NCBI GenBank assembly: GCA_903857495.1
Contig: CAIOFF010000020.1
Coordinates: 1 to 64,000, forward strand
Direction of reading: 5' to 3'
DNA: 64,000 nt
Origin: an uncultured Holophagaceae bacterium
GTDB lineage: Bacteria; Acidobacteriota; Holophagae; Holophagales; Holophagaceae
Shown: piece by piece, positions 40,805 to 49,740 of the stretch
Numbering within the stretch: position 1 is the first letter of the stretch
How the letters are laid out: every line of letters begins with the position of its first letter
Translations under genes and position numbers: made by a program
The notes under the pieces: model-generated
What the model saw: the letters and a program-made list of their open reading frames with translations, nothing else
Told to the model about the DNA's origin: nothing
The model's database searches: none

Positions 40805-41871
40805 TACCGGCCCTGTCCTGGGGTGTCCCAGGTGTCCGGGTTCGGATCGATGGTGTAGCCAAGGCCACCCTTCAGGGCCGCGTCCACGGCGAAGGTGAGC
40901 TCGCGCAGGCCCTCGCCGGTGACGCCGGAGATGAAGATGGGCTGCTGGCCGCGCTCGGCGCAGAGGGCCTCGAAGGCCTCCCGGCGGCTCTCGTCCTGCA
41001 GGGCGTCGAGCTTGGTGCCGACCAGCCAGCGGGGCTTGGCGGCCAGTACGGGGCTGAAGCCGCTGACCTCGGCTTCGATGACGCGAATCGCTTCCTCCGG
41101 CTCCGTGACGGGGTCCGAGAGGTCCACCAGGTGCAGCAGCATGCGGGTGCGCTCGACGTGGCGCAGGAACTGGATGCCCAGGCCGGCGCCGCCCGCGGCG
41201 CCCTCGATGAGGCCCGGGATGTCGGCAATGACCCAGCTATCGAGGATGTCGCCGCCGAAGCGGTCCAGGCTGACCACGCCGAGCTGAGGCTCCAGGGTGG
41301 TGAAGGGATAGTCGGCGATCTTGGGGCGGGCGGCGCTGAGGCGGCTCACCAGGGTGCTCTTGCCGGCATTGGGGTAGCCCACCAGACCCACATCCGCGAT
41401 GAGCTTCAGCTCGAGGTCGAGGCTGCGCTCCTCGCCCTCCTCGCCGGGCTGGTGGTGGCGGGGGGTGCGGTTGGTGGAGCTCTTGAAGTTGGTGTTGCCG
41501 AGGCCGCCGCGGCCACCCCGGGCCAGGCAGACGCTCAGGCCGTCCTCGAGCAGCTCGGCCAGGACCTCGCCGGAGTCGGCATCCTTCACCACGGTGCCCA
41601 GGGGCACCTCCAGCAGCACGTCGGGGCCGTCCTTGCCCTGGCGCATGCCGCCCTCGCCCTGACGGCCGTTCCCGGCGGCGAAGTCACGCTTGTGGCGGTA
41701 GGGGTTGAGGGTGTTCAGGGCCCGGTTGGCCCGCAGGAAGATGGAGCCGCCCTTGCCGCCATCGCCCCCGTCCGGCCCGCCCTCGGCGGCGAACTTCTCC
41801 CGCCGGAAGCTCATGGCACCGGGGCCGCCATGGCCGGCGGCGATGCGGAGCTGGATGTGGTCAAGGAACAT
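40804..41871 (-). CDS. obgE: GTPase Obg
   Basis: A 355-residue ribosome-associated GTPase. The glycine-rich Obg fold covers residues 1-160 (GHGGPGAMSFRREKF, GPDGGDGGKGG), then comes the G domain with G1 GYPNAGKST, G3 DIPGLIEGA and G4 GTKLDAL. It acts in 50S assembly and stress control. It lies downstream of rplU-rpmA, the usual order, but is separated from them by two hairpins, so it may have its own promoter in 41872-41903. Confidence 0.95.
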   Translation of the reverse strand: MFLDHIQLRIAAGHGGPGAMSFRREKFAAEGGPDGGDGGKGGSIFLRANRALNTLNPYRHKRDFAAGNGRQGEGGMRQGKDGPDVLLEVPLGTVVKDADSGEVLAELLEDGLSVCLARGGRGGLGNTNFKSSTNRTPRHHQPGEEGEERSLDLELKLIADVGLVGYPNAGKSTLVSRLSAARPKIADYPFTTLEPQLGVVSLDRFGGDILDSWVIADIPGLIEGAAGGAGLGIQFLRHVERTRMLLHLVDLSDPVTEPEEAIRVIEAEVSGFSPVLAAKPRWLVGTKLDALQDESRREAFEALCAERGQQPIFISGVTGEGLRELTFAVDAALKGGLGYTIDPNPDTWDTPGQGR

Positions 41872-41903
41872 GGAGGGCCTTCACGCGATGGGGCGCAGGA
41901 ATA

Positions 41904-41972
41904 AGCACAGGCCGGGCTTTGCCCGGCCTGTGCTCGGGGGTTCCGGGGGTATGCGCGCAGCGCGGAACCCCC
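41904..41972 (-). terminator. Tandem hairpins after rpmA
   Basis: Leaving rpmA leftward, transcription meets GGGGGTTCCG/CGGAACCCCC (41936-41945 and 41963-41972), then AGCACAGGCCGGG/CCCGGCCTGTGCT (41904-41916 and 41922-41934, 5-nt loop), followed on the minus strand by TTATTCCT. The second is a good intrinsic terminator despite its short T-tract. Confidence 0.7.
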
Positions 41973-41981
41973 GCACGGTCG

Positions 41982-42242
41982 CTACTCTTCGACGGGATCG
42001 ATGTGGATGAAGCGGCCGGAGCGGCCCTTGTCCTGAAAGCGCACCTTGCCCAGGGTGAGGGCGAACAGGGTGTGGTCCTTGCCCATGCCGACGTTGATGC
42101 CGGCCTTGAACTTGGTGCCGCGCTGGCGGACGAGGATGGAGCCGCCGGTGACGAGCTCGCCGCCGAACTCCTTCACACCGAGACGCTGGGAGTGGGAATC
42201 GCGACCGTTGCGGCTGGAACCAACGCCTTTTTTATGTGCCAT
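41982..42242 (-). CDS. rpmA: 50S ribosomal protein L27
   Basis: An 86-residue ribosomal protein near the peptidyl-transferase centre. The N terminus [20 protein letters not shown] is the classic L27 start, with no Firmicutes-type cleaved extension. [16 protein letters not shown] and ALTLGKVRF are conserved. It follows rplU by 75 bp in the usual order. Confidence 0.97.
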   Translation of the reverse strand: MAHKKGVGSSRNGRDSHSQRLGVKEFGGELVTGGSILVRQRGTKFKAGINVGMGKDHTLFALTLGKVRFQDKGRSGRFIHIDPVEE

Positions 42243-42317
42243 GGGAGTACCTCTTCAGCTGGATGTCGAGTGATCGGTAAGAATCTTTTCCCTGAGTTTT
42301 TTCGCGCAGCGAAAAAA

Positions 42318-42629
42318 CTAGGCCTTGATCGCCTTGATGCGGACTTCAGTGAAGTACTGGCGGTGGCCCTGGGTGCGCTGGTAGGTGGTGGTCTTCTTCT
42401 TCTTGAAGATGATGACCTTCTTGGCGCGGTCATGGGTGATGACCTCGGCCTCGACCGTGGCGCCGGCGACGGTGGGCTGACCCACCTTCAGGTCCCCGTC
42501 GTTGTCGATGAGCAGCACCTGGTCAAAGGTGAAGACCTGCTTGGGCTCCACTTCCAGGGTCTCGACCCGGAGGACATCGCCCTCGGCGACGCGGTACTGC
42601 TTTCCGCCGGTCTTGATGATTGCGTACAT
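42318..42629 (-). CDS. rplU: 50S ribosomal protein L21
   Basis: A 103-residue ribosomal protein. MYAIIKTGGKQYRV opens the family, and VIIFKKKKTTTYQRTQGHRQ is the conserved rRNA-binding C-terminal segment. The start is set by homology; the upstream open frame is not part of it. The 186-bp gap to the divergent ubiD-family gene should hold its promoter, but no clear -35/-10 pair was assigned. Confidence 0.97.
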   Translation of the reverse strand: MYAIIKTGGKQYRVAEGDVLRVETLEVEPKQVFTFDQVLLIDNDGDLKVGQPTVAGATVEAEVITHDRAKKVIIFKKKKTTTYQRTQGHRQYFTEVRIKAIKA

Positions 42630-42815
42630 GAAAACCTCATTGGTTGGGGCGCATGGGCGGCAGTCCATTCGGACGCACTTGGGAGCCCACGGCCAGGGCA
42701 AGGCCCATCAGTATGCCGCAGAAGCCCAGTCCTCTCAAGGGAAATTCCCTCAAGTGGGGGGTATTCGTTCCCCTGCCTCGGCCCGGGGTGGGATGATCGA
42801 GGCTCGGAGAATCTC

Positions 42816-44285
42816 ATGGGCCGTGACTTCCAGACCTTCCTGAAGAAGCTTGAGAGCCTCGGCGAGCTGAGCCGCGTGGCCCCCGAGGTGGACCCGGTCC
42901 TGGAGATGGGCGCCATCGCCGACCGTGTCTCCAAGCAGCCGGGGGGCGGCAAGGCCCTGCTCTTCGAGCGGCCCACGGGCAAGACCATCCCCGTGGCCAT
43001 GAATGTGTTCGGCAGCCTGAAGCGCATGGAGCTGGCTCTGGGTGTGGACCAGGAGCCCCGGGGCCTGGACGCCTTGGCTGACCGCATCGAGGCTCTGGTG
43101 CAGAAGGCCATGCCCAAGCCCGGCGCCACCCTCTTCGAGAAGCTGTCCAAGCTCATGTCGCTGGTGGAAGTGGGCTCCTGGCTGCCCAAGACCGTGCGGA
43201 AGGGGCTCTGCCAGGAGGTCATTCTGACGGGCGATCAGATCCGTCTCACGGACCTTCCGGTGCTCACCACCTGGCCCGAGGACGGCGGTCCCTTCATCAC
43301 CCTGGGCATGAGCCACACCCGCAACAAGGAGACCGGCCACCGCAACATGGGCCTCTACCGCCTGCAGGTCTACGACGACCGCACCCTGGGCTTCCACACC
43401 CAGCTGCACCACGACGGCGCCCGCAACCGGCACGGCTACGACGCCAGCGAGCGCATGCCCGTGGCGGTGACCTTCGGCGGGGATCCGGCCCTGACCTATG
43501 CCGCCACGGCGCCCCTGCCACCCTTCGTCAGCGAGGTCATGTTCGCGGGCTTCCTGCGGGGCGAGGGCATCGAGACCGTCCGCTGCATCACCAACGATCT
43601 GGAAGTCCCTGCGGACTCGGAGCTCGTCATCGAGGGCTATGTGAACCCCGGCGAGCTGCGCCGCGAGGGTCCCTTCGGCGACCACACGGGCTACTACTCC
43701 CTGGCGGACGACTACCCGGTGCTGCACGTGGAAGCCATCACCATGCGGAAGCACCCGGTATTCCCGGCCACCATCGTGGGCCGCCCGCCCCAGGAGGACG
43801 CCTACCTGGGCCTGGCCACGGAGCGCATCTTCCTGCCGCTGCTGCGCATGGTGCTGCCCGAGATCCGCGACATGCACCTGCCCGCCGCCGGAGCCTTCCA
43901 CAACCTGGTGATCCTGAGCATGAAGAAGGAATACCCGGGGCACCCGCAGAAGGTGATGAGCGCGATCTGGGGCACGGGCCAGATCATGTTCACCAAGGGC
44001 ATCGTGGTGGTGGACGAAGACATAGACCCCCATGACCTCACGGAGGTGCTCTTCCGCCTCACCAGCAACGTGGATCCGAAGCGCGACATGCTCTTCACAG
44101 ACGGCCCCCTGGACGTGCTCGACCACGCCGCAGACCGCTTCTCCTACGGTAGCAAGGTAGGCGTCGACGCCACCCGCAAGAACAAGCCCTGGGACGGCTA
44201 CCCGCGCGAGTGGCCGCGGGACCTGGCCTTCCCCGAGGAGATCCTGGCGTGCATCGGGAAGCGCTGGCAGGACTACGGACTCTAG
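42816..44285 (+). CDS. ubiD: UbiD-family prenylated-flavin decarboxylase
   Basis: A 489-residue decarboxylase of the UbiD family, normal in length. LRREGPFGDHTGYY carries the Arg and Glu of the active site. The family uses prenylated FMN made by UbiX, which is not in the window. The likely role is an aromatic-acid decarboxylation in quinone synthesis (4-hydroxybenzoate or a menaquinone intermediate), but UbiD homologues also act in aromatic degradation, so the substrate is open. The start MGRDFQTFLKK has GGAGA upstream. Confidence 0.85.
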   Translation: MGRDFQTFLKKLESLGELSRVAPEVDPVLEMGAIADRVSKQPGGGKALLFERPTGKTIPVAMNVFGSLKRMELALGVDQEPRGLDALADRIEALVQKAMPKPGATLFEKLSKLMSLVEVGSWLPKTVRKGLCQEVILTGDQIRLTDLPVLTTWPEDGGPFITLGMSHTRNKETGHRNMGLYRLQVYDDRTLGFHTQLHHDGARNRHGYDASERMPVAVTFGGDPALTYAATAPLPPFVSEVMFAGFLRGEGIETVRCITNDLEVPADSELVIEGYVNPGELRREGPFGDHTGYYSLADDYPVLHVEAITMRKHPVFPATIVGRPPQEDAYLGLATERIFLPLLRMVLPEIRDMHLPAAGAFHNLVILSMKKEYPGHPQKVMSAIWGTGQIMFTKGIVVVDEDIDPHDLTEVLFRLTSNVDPKRDMLFTDGPLDVLDHAADRFSYGSKVGVDATRKNKPWDGYPREWPRDLAFPEEILACIGKRWQDYGL

Positions 44286-44302
44286 GCGCTCAGCACCGCA
44301 GG

Positions 44303-44833
44303 TCAGAGCCGGACGGTGACGCCCAGCTGCAGGGCATCGCCCTTGAAGTCGCTCTGGATGCGGGTGTGAGTGAAGCGCAGCTCCGTGCCCAGGGTGGCGC
44401 TCCACTGGTAGCCAACGCCGCCGGTCAGGCCGATCTTGGCCGTGCTGCTGGTCACCGTGGCGGGGCCGCCGGTGTTGCCGAAGGACCAGCGCGAGCCCGC
44501 CGCGCCGAGGGTGAGGTAGAGGCCCTCGGGCTTCCCGGCGATGAAGAAGAGGTAGTCTCCGCCCAGGCTGAGGCTGGAGGCCTTCCGCTTGATGCTGCCG
44601 AAGGCGGCTTCGGGGTAGGCCGTGAAGTCCAGGCGGGGGCGCAGCATGTGGCCGTCCCCCAGGTCATAGGTCCCATGGACGCCGAGACCCGGGCCGGGCT
44701 TGCTGTCCACGTAGTCCTTGAGGCTCGTGAGCGGGAGGTTCACCGCGCCCTGCAGTCCGTAGTGCCAGGACTGCGCCTGCACGGACAGGGCCGCGGCCAG
44801 GATGGTCAGGGTCGTGAGGACTCGCGTCTGCAT
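44303..44833 (-). CDS. Small outer-membrane beta-barrel protein
   Basis: A 176-residue exported protein. The signal peptide MQTRVLTTLTILAAALSVQAQ (cut after about residue 20) is followed by alternating strands such as LRPRLDFTAYP, YLTLGAAGSRWSFG and GTELRFTHTRIQSDF and a final LQLGVTVRL. It resembles the OmpA/OmpW-like eight-stranded barrels of the outer membrane beta-barrel superfamily. GGGAGG precedes the chosen ATG. It is convergent with the ubiD-family gene. Role unknown. Confidence 0.75.
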   Translation of the reverse strand: MQTRVLTTLTILAAALSVQAQSWHYGLQGAVNLPLTSLKDYVDSKPGPGLGVHGTYDLGDGHMLRPRLDFTAYPEAAFGSIKRKASSLSLGGDYLFFIAGKPEGLYLTLGAAGSRWSFGNTGGPATVTSSTAKIGLTGGVGYQWSATLGTELRFTHTRIQSDFKGDALQLGVTVRL

Positions 44834-44920
44834 GGCGCCTCCCGGGTGCTGCCGGTTCAGGAAGGTTGGCGGCAGGCCCGACCTGATTTTCACACAGACG
44901 GAGCCTTCGGCCGGACATGA

Positions 44921-44945
44921 GAAAGCGCCCTCGCGGGGCGCTTTC
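44921..44945 (-). terminator. Hairpin terminator after rplS
   Basis: GAAAGCGCCC (44921-44930) pairs with GGGCGCTTTC (44936-44945) around a 5-nt loop, 18 bp beyond the rplS stop on the minus strand. There is no long T-tract beyond the stem's own TTTC. Confidence 0.6.
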
Positions 44946-44963
44946 GAGACTTGGGGCTGGCGC

Positions 44964-45317
44964 CTACTCGACGACGCGGCGCTCTTTGAGGCGACCGGCC
45001 TTGCCGAGCTTGTCGCGCAGGAAGTAGAGCTTCGCGCGACGGACCTTGCCGTGGCGGATGACTTCCAGCTTGTCGATGGTGGGGCTGTTGAGGGGGAAGA
45101 TACGCTCCACGCCGATGCCGCTCGCGACCTTGCGGACGGTGAAGGAGGTGCGCATGCCGCCGCCCTTGATGCCGATGACGATGCCCTGGAAGAGCTGGAT
45201 GCGCTCCTTCTCGCCTTCCTTCACCTTGACGTGCACCTTGACGGTGTCGCCCGGCTGGATGCGGGGGAGGTCAGAGCGAAGCAGGGTGGCTTCGAGACGA
45301 TCGATGATGCTGGTCAT
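44964..45317 (-). CDS. rplS: 50S ribosomal protein L19
   Basis: A 117-residue ribosomal protein at the 30S-50S interface. [20 protein letters not shown] (part), [21 protein letters not shown] and [13 protein letters not shown] are family hallmarks. It lies 146 bp after trmD, the usual neighbour, but rpsP and rimM are missing from this locus. Confidence 0.97.
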   Translation of the reverse strand: MTSIIDRLEATLLRSDLPRIQPGDTVKVHVKVKEGEKERIQLFQGIVIGIKGGGMRTSFTVRKVASGIGVERIFPLNSPTIDKLEVIRHGKVRRAKLYFLRDKLGKAGRLKERRVVE

Positions 45318-45463
45318 GGTGGGCTCCTGGGCCAGCGGTCCCGAGCCGAAGCGGCGGACATGGCACGATGGTCCCCAGACGGGGAGTCCACCAGTCTAGC
45401 GGAAAGGCCTGGAAAGGGAAGGCCAAAGTCCTGAGCTGCCCTTCGGGGAGGGGCCCCCGCCGC

Positions 45464-46255
45464 TCAGCGGGACGGGACCCACCGCCAGCCCTTGGGCTTG
45501 GGGCGCTCCCAGTCCTGGGGGTGCTCCACCTGCCAGGCGCACCACTGGGCGGGGCGGTCCAGCTCCGGCAGCCGGTCCCGCAGGAAGACCGCCCAGAGGT
45601 TGGGGCGCAGGCGCTGGGTGCGGGCCATGGCCTCCCGCAGACGCCAGAGGCGGATGGCGCCGTGGTTGCCGCCCTGGAGCACGGCCGGCACCTCCAGCCC
45701 CTCGAAGACCGCGGGCCGGGTGTAGTGCAGGTGATCCAGCAGGCCCGTGGCGAAGCTGTCCTGGTCGGCGGAGGCCTCGTTGCCCAGCACCCCGGGTAGC
45801 CAGCGGCAGACCGCGTCGATGAGGAAGAGGGCGGGCAGCTCGCCGCCGCTGAGGACGGCCTCTCCCACGCTGAGTTCCTCGTCGATGCAGTGCTCCACGG
45901 CCCGCTGGTCCAGGCCCTCGTAGCGGGTGCAGACCAGGATCAGCTGATCCAGCCGCGCCAGCTCCAGGACCTTTGCGTGGGTGAGGGGCGGGGCGGCCGG
46001 GCTGAAGTGGATGATGCGGGTGGCACCCGTGCGTGGCACCGACCCCAGGGTGTCCCGCAGGACTTCAGGCCGGAGCACCATGCCGGGGCCGCCGCCGAAG
46101 GGGCTGTCGTCCACGTGGCCGAAGGTGTTGTCCGCGAAGGCCCGGTAGCTATGGGTATGCAGGGCGTGGCCCAGCTCCCGGAAGGCCCGGCCCGTGACGC
46201 CCAGTCGGGCGGTCTCGAAGAACTCGGGGAAGAGGGTCAGGGCGTCGAAGCGCAT
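45464..46255 (-). CDS. trmD: tRNA (guanine-N1)-methyltransferase TrmD
   Basis: A 263-residue SPOUT methyltransferase making m1G37 in tRNA. The knot region has SPFGGGPGMVLRPEV, ILVCTRYEGLDQR and LSVGEAVLSGGELPALFLIDAV, and the C-terminal domain binds tRNA. The ATG at 46255 overlaps the exoD-like stop as TGATG; a GTG one codon earlier is also possible. It is immediately downstream of the exoD-like gene and upstream of rplS. Confidence 0.95.
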   Translation of the reverse strand: MRFDALTLFPEFFETARLGVTGRAFRELGHALHTHSYRAFADNTFGHVDDSPFGGGPGMVLRPEVLRDTLGSVPRTGATRIIHFSPAAPPLTHAKVLELARLDQLILVCTRYEGLDQRAVEHCIDEELSVGEAVLSGGELPALFLIDAVCRWLPGVLGNEASADQDSFATGLLDHLHYTRPAVFEGLEVPAVLQGGNHGAIRLWRLREAMARTQRLRPNLWAVFLRDRLPELDRPAQWCAWQVEHPQDWERPKPKGWRWVPSR

Positions 46256-46857
46256 CACCGCACCAGGGCGTGAAACGCTTTCACCAGCGTCCTGGCGATG
46301 AACCCGAAGGAGGAGGCGAAGTAGATCGTGTTGGCCAGGGCGCCGGCCGCGCCGATCCAGGCCCAGGTGGGTCGTTCCTCCAGCAGGGCCGCGCCCAGCA
46401 GGCAGAGGATGGCGGCGGGCAGCTGGTTGCCGAAGGGCAGGGGCACGGGAATGGCGAGCAGGAAGCCGGTCCAGGAGATGCAGGCGCCGATCCAGCGTCG
46501 GTTCAGGGGGCGCCGCTCGGCCCTGCTCCGGCGGAACCGCTCGAGCTGGGTCTCAAGCTTGGCCAGGGCGTCCTTGATCCGGCCCTTGTGGATGGGCTGG
46601 GCCTGGACCTTGCGGGGAATCCAGGGATGCGGCGTGCCCCAGGCCAGTTGGGCTCCGAGGCCGATGAGCCCGATGCCGCCGATCGGGGCCAGGCCCACAT
46701 TCAGGCCCGGGATGAGGTTCGGCAGGGACAGCAGTAGCACCAAGAGGCCATAGGTCTGCTCGCCCGCGGCGTCCAGCAACTCGCCGAGCGTGATCTCCCC
46801 TTCCGCGTCCAGGAGGGCGTGGAGGGTCTCAAAAAAGGGCTTCGGGGAGGGTTGCAC
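46255..46857 (-). CDS. exoD: ExoD-family membrane protein
   Basis: A 200-residue ExoD-family protein. It begins with LDAEGEITLGELLDAAGEQTYGLLVLLLSLPNLIPG and has four to five hydrophobic spans, including GACISWTGFLLAIPVPLPFGNQLPA. ExoD was linked genetically to exopolysaccharide production in rhizobia; the biochemical role is unknown. It lies in the tight leftward cluster between rlmN (33 bp) and trmD (1-bp overlap). Confidence 0.82.
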   Translation of the reverse strand: MQPSPKPFFETLHALLDAEGEITLGELLDAAGEQTYGLLVLLLSLPNLIPGLNVGLAPIGGIGLIGLGAQLAWGTPHPWIPRKVQAQPIHKGRIKDALAKLETQLERFRRSRAERRPLNRRWIGACISWTGFLLAIPVPLPFGNQLPAAILCLLGAALLEERPTWAWIGAAGALANTIYFASSFGFIARTLVKAFHALVR

Positions 46858-46890
46858 CCTTCAAGCATGACTGAAAGCAGGCCCCGAGCC

Positions 46891-47997
46891 TCAGTCTTCA
46901 TCCCCGGAAGGGGCCGTTTGCGGGGATTTCTGGCGGACCAGCTGGCCGCAGGCGCCCGCCACGTCCTGACCCCGGCTGCGCCGGACACTCACGGTGATGC
47001 CCGCGTCGGCAAGTAGGCCGCAGAGGGCCCGGATGCGGGCCTCGTCGGGCGCCAGGAAGCCTGAGCCCTCGTGTGAGTTGAAGGGGATGAGGTTCACCTT
47101 GGAGGGGAAGCGGCGGGCGTAGGCCGCGAGGCGACGGCCATCCTCCAGGCTGTCGGTGACGCCCTTGAGCAGCACGTACTCCAGGGTGATGCGCTCGCCG
47201 GACTGCAGGGGAAAGCGGCCCAGGGCCTCGGCCAGGGCCTCGAGGTTCCAGACCCGGTTCACGGGCATGATCCGCGAGCGGTGCTCGTCGGTGGTGGCGT
47301 TCAGGCTGAGGGCCAGCCGGGGCCGACGGGGATGGCCGGCCAGGCGGTCGATGCCGCTCACCAGACCAGAGGTGGACACCGTGATGCGCCGGGGCGGGAT
47401 GGCCAGGCCCTCGGGATCAGTCAGCACCTCGAAGGCGGTCATGAGGTGGTCGAGGTTGTGCAGGGGCTCGCCCATGCCCATGAACACCAGGTTGACGGGG
47501 CGCTCGGCGGGGTGCCCGTGGTGGTTCAGCATGGCCACCACCTGGCCCACGATCTCGGCGGCGCTGAGGTTGCGGAGGATGCCCATCTGGCCCGTCGCGC
47601 AGAACGTGCACCCCATCGCGCAGCCCACCTGGCTCGACAGGCAGAGCGTGACGCGGTCTTCGTACGGCATGTGGACGCCCTCGACCTGGCGGCCATCAGC
47701 GAGCTCAAAGAGGTGCTTGGTGGAGCCGTCTGCGGACGCCTGGCTCTGGACGATGGCCGGCCAGTGAAGATCCACCTCGGCTTCCAGCCGCGCCCGCAGG
47801 GGCTTGGACAGGTTCGAGAAGGCCTCCCAGCGGGTCCACCGCTGGCGCAGCAGTCCCGTGAAGAGCTGCTTGCCGCGCCAGGCCGGCTCCCCGAGGCTGA
47901 CGAGCAGGTCCCCCAGGGCCGCCCGGGTCAGGCCCGCTGCATTGGGTCGCGACGCGGGACCGGCTTCGGGAGCCGGGGCATCCCACCGTGGGGCCAA
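46891..47997 (-). CDS. rlmN: 23S rRNA/tRNA adenine-C2 methyltransferase RlmN
   Basis: A 368-residue radical-SAM enzyme that methylates A2503 of 23S rRNA and A37 of some tRNAs. The cluster motif is CAMGCTFCATG (CxxxCxxC), followed by NLVFMGMGEPLHN. LALSLNATTDEHRSRIMPVN and a late cysteine (GACGQ) match the dual-cysteine mechanism. The only suitable start is TTG at 47997, preceded by GGTGGA. It begins 2 bp after the small upstream gene ends. Confidence 0.93.
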   Translation of the reverse strand: MAPRWDAPAPEAGPASRPNAAGLTRAALGDLLVSLGEPAWRGKQLFTGLLRQRWTRWEAFSNLSKPLRARLEAEVDLHWPAIVQSQASADGSTKHLFELADGRQVEGVHMPYEDRVTLCLSSQVGCAMGCTFCATGQMGILRNLSAAEIVGQVVAMLNHHGHPAERPVNLVFMGMGEPLHNLDHLMTAFEVLTDPEGLAIPPRRITVSTSGLVSGIDRLAGHPRRPRLALSLNATTDEHRSRIMPVNRVWNLEALAEALGRFPLQSGERITLEYVLLKGVTDSLEDGRRLAAYARRFPSKVNLIPFNSHEGSGFLAPDEARIRALCGLLADAGITVSVRRSRGQDVAGACGQLVRQKSPQTAPSGDED

Positions 47998-47999
47998 GG

Positions 48000-48260
48000 T
48001 CAGTCCACCCGGATCTTGAAGGACTTCATCAGGCGCAGGTCGTCCTCGGAGAAGGGCGCGGCGGACTCGGCGTCCTCATGCTCGGAGGTCTCCTGGGACC
48101 CGGCGCTATGGGGCGCGGCTTCGAGGATCAGCATCAGCGCATAGCCCTTGGCCTGGATCTGGAAGGCGAGATCGCGGCAGTGGTCATCCTCGGACAGAGC
48201 CTTCACGAGGGAATCCCCCAGCTCGCTCACCAGGTTGTGCAAGTGCTCTGGCAAGTCCAT
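48000..48260 (-). CDS. Conserved-looking small acidic protein
   Basis: An 86-residue soluble acidic protein (HLHNLVSELGDSLVKALSED near the start, FSEDDLRLMKSFKIRVD at the end). GGAGG lies just before the ATG at 48260, and the 2-bp gap to rlmN suggests co-translation. A much longer open frame upstream is antisense or shadow sequence of the channel gene. No family was recognised, and no function is proposed. Confidence 0.65.
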   Translation of the reverse strand: MDLPEHLHNLVSELGDSLVKALSEDDHCRDLAFQIQAKGYALMLILEAAPHSAGSQETSEHEDAESAAPFSEDDLRLMKSFKIRVD

Positions 48261-48291
48261 GGCGCCTCCGCGCCCCATGATACCAGCGGGT

Positions 48292-49725
48292 TCAGTTGGC
48301 TTCGGCAAGCCCGAACCAGGTCCGGACCTGACGGGTCCAGTGGGCCCTGAGGCTCTCCCTCGGGGCGGTAGCCTCAGGCACCTGCTGGCCGCGCTGCTCC
48401 ATGAGGTCCACCAGCCGCTCCAGCCACTCGGGCTCTCGCTTGAGGGCGGCTTCGAAGGCTGCCTTGGGCAGCTCGAGCACTTCGGCCTCCGTGAGGGCGA
48501 CCACGGTGGCGCTGCGCGGCGCGCCCGTGAGCAGGCTCGCCTCGCCGAACCACTGACCGGGGCCAAGCTCTGCCAGCGGCTTCCAGAACAGCCCGGTGTA
48601 GGGCTCCAGACGTTCCTCGGCCTGCACCACCTGCAGGGTGCCGCGGTGCACGGCGAAGATAGAGTCCCCGGGATCTCCCGCCCGGATGACCCCTTCGCCC
48701 GGAGCCAGGGTCCGCCGCTGAAGGTGACTGCGCAGCTCCCCAGCCCAGTGGTCCGGTAGACCGAACTGGCGGACGAGCTCCTCCATGAGCGAGGCACTGG
48801 GGGTGGGCTCGGGGGTGACCACCAGGGGGGTCGGACCGTGGGGCCCCATGAGCCGGAAACCTTCCCGGGTAAGGACGGTGGCCGCCAGCCGCGTGGCCTG
48901 GAAGACTCCCTGGCGCCCGTGGCGGAAGCCCAGGGCCCAGAAGCGCAGCTCCAGGACCGCACCGCCCAGATCAGAGCTGTGGACCACGACCTCGGGGGCG
49001 TGCTGGGGCAGGTGGGGCAGGCCCGCCAAGGCCAGGCTGAGTTTCTCCATGCCCCGGTGCAGGTCGGGGCGGGGCTCGACCACGACTCGGGTGGTGCGGC
49101 GGTGGAGACCCGAGGGCACGTAGAGGTTGGTCACCACGGCCTGCGCGATGAGCCGGTTCGGCAGGATATCCATGTCGCCGTTCTCGGTGCGCAGCTGGAC
49201 GGTCCGCCAGGTCATCGCCTCCACTTGACCGATGAGGGTCTCCCGGCCAGGGCCCCCGCGGAGGGTGCCCGTGATCTCCACCCAGTCCCCCTCCTGGAAG
49301 GCGGGGTCCAGGTGGAGGGAGATGCCGGCGAACAGGTTGCCCAGCACTTCCTGAAGGCTGAGGCCGACGACCGCGGCGGCGATGGCGCCCGTGCCCAGCA
49401 GCTGCCCCAGGCCCACCTGCAGCACCTCGTGGAGGATGCCGCCAGCAGCCAGGAGGTAGAGGGCCACCATGAGCAGGTCGCGCGCAAATCCCGGCGTGGC
49501 GGTCTTGCGCTGGCTCAGCAGCGGATCCAGCAGCAGGAAGGCGATCAGCCGAATGGCGCCATAGCAGAGGAGGGACCAGAGGAGCGCATCCCGGGTGAGC
49601 CGGAGCAGGGGCTGGGGCGACAGTCGGGGCAGGAGGAAGGCCGTGGCCGCCAGGAGCAGACCCAGGGCGGCCCAGGCCACCACCCGCCGCGGCGTGCTCA
49701 CCTTCTCTCGCAAGTCCCGGAACAT
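48292..49725 (-). CDS. MscS-type channel with C-terminal cyclic-nucleotide-binding domain
   Basis: A 477-residue protein. Three hydrophobic spans lie in the first 125 residues. The pore helix LLGTGAIAAAVVGLSLQEVLGNLFAGI and the following beta domain (FQEGDWVEI, DMDILPNRLI) are MscS features. The last ~150 residues form a cNMP domain with a phosphate-binding cassette FGEASLLTGAPRSATVV. Such fusions are known as MscS-like cyclic-nucleotide-gated channels and may open on ligand rather than tension. The conserved arginine of the cassette is present, so nucleotide binding is plausible. It is part of the leftward cluster. Confidence 0.88.
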   Translation of the reverse strand: MFRDLREKVSTPRRVVAWAALGLLLAATAFLLPRLSPQPLLRLTRDALLWSLLCYGAIRLIAFLLLDPLLSQRKTATPGFARDLLMVALYLLAAGGILHEVLQVGLGQLLGTGAIAAAVVGLSLQEVLGNLFAGISLHLDPAFQEGDWVEITGTLRGGPGRETLIGQVEAMTWRTVQLRTENGDMDILPNRLIAQAVVTNLYVPSGLHRRTTRVVVEPRPDLHRGMEKLSLALAGLPHLPQHAPEVVVHSSDLGGAVLELRFWALGFRHGRQGVFQATRLAATVLTREGFRLMGPHGPTPLVVTPEPTPSASLMEELVRQFGLPDHWAGELRSHLQRRTLAPGEGVIRAGDPGDSIFAVHRGTLQVVQAEERLEPYTGLFWKPLAELGPGQWFGEASLLTGAPRSATVVALTEAEVLELPKAAFEAALKREPEWLERLVDLMEQRGQQVPEATAPRESLRAHWTRQVRTWFGLAEAN

Positions 49726-49740
49726 AGGGGAAGGATACGC

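Noticed and set aside
42738-42750. Palindrome AGGGAAATTCCCT between rplU and the ubiD-family gene
   Set aside because: It is short and isolated and could be chance; no regulator family fits it clearly.
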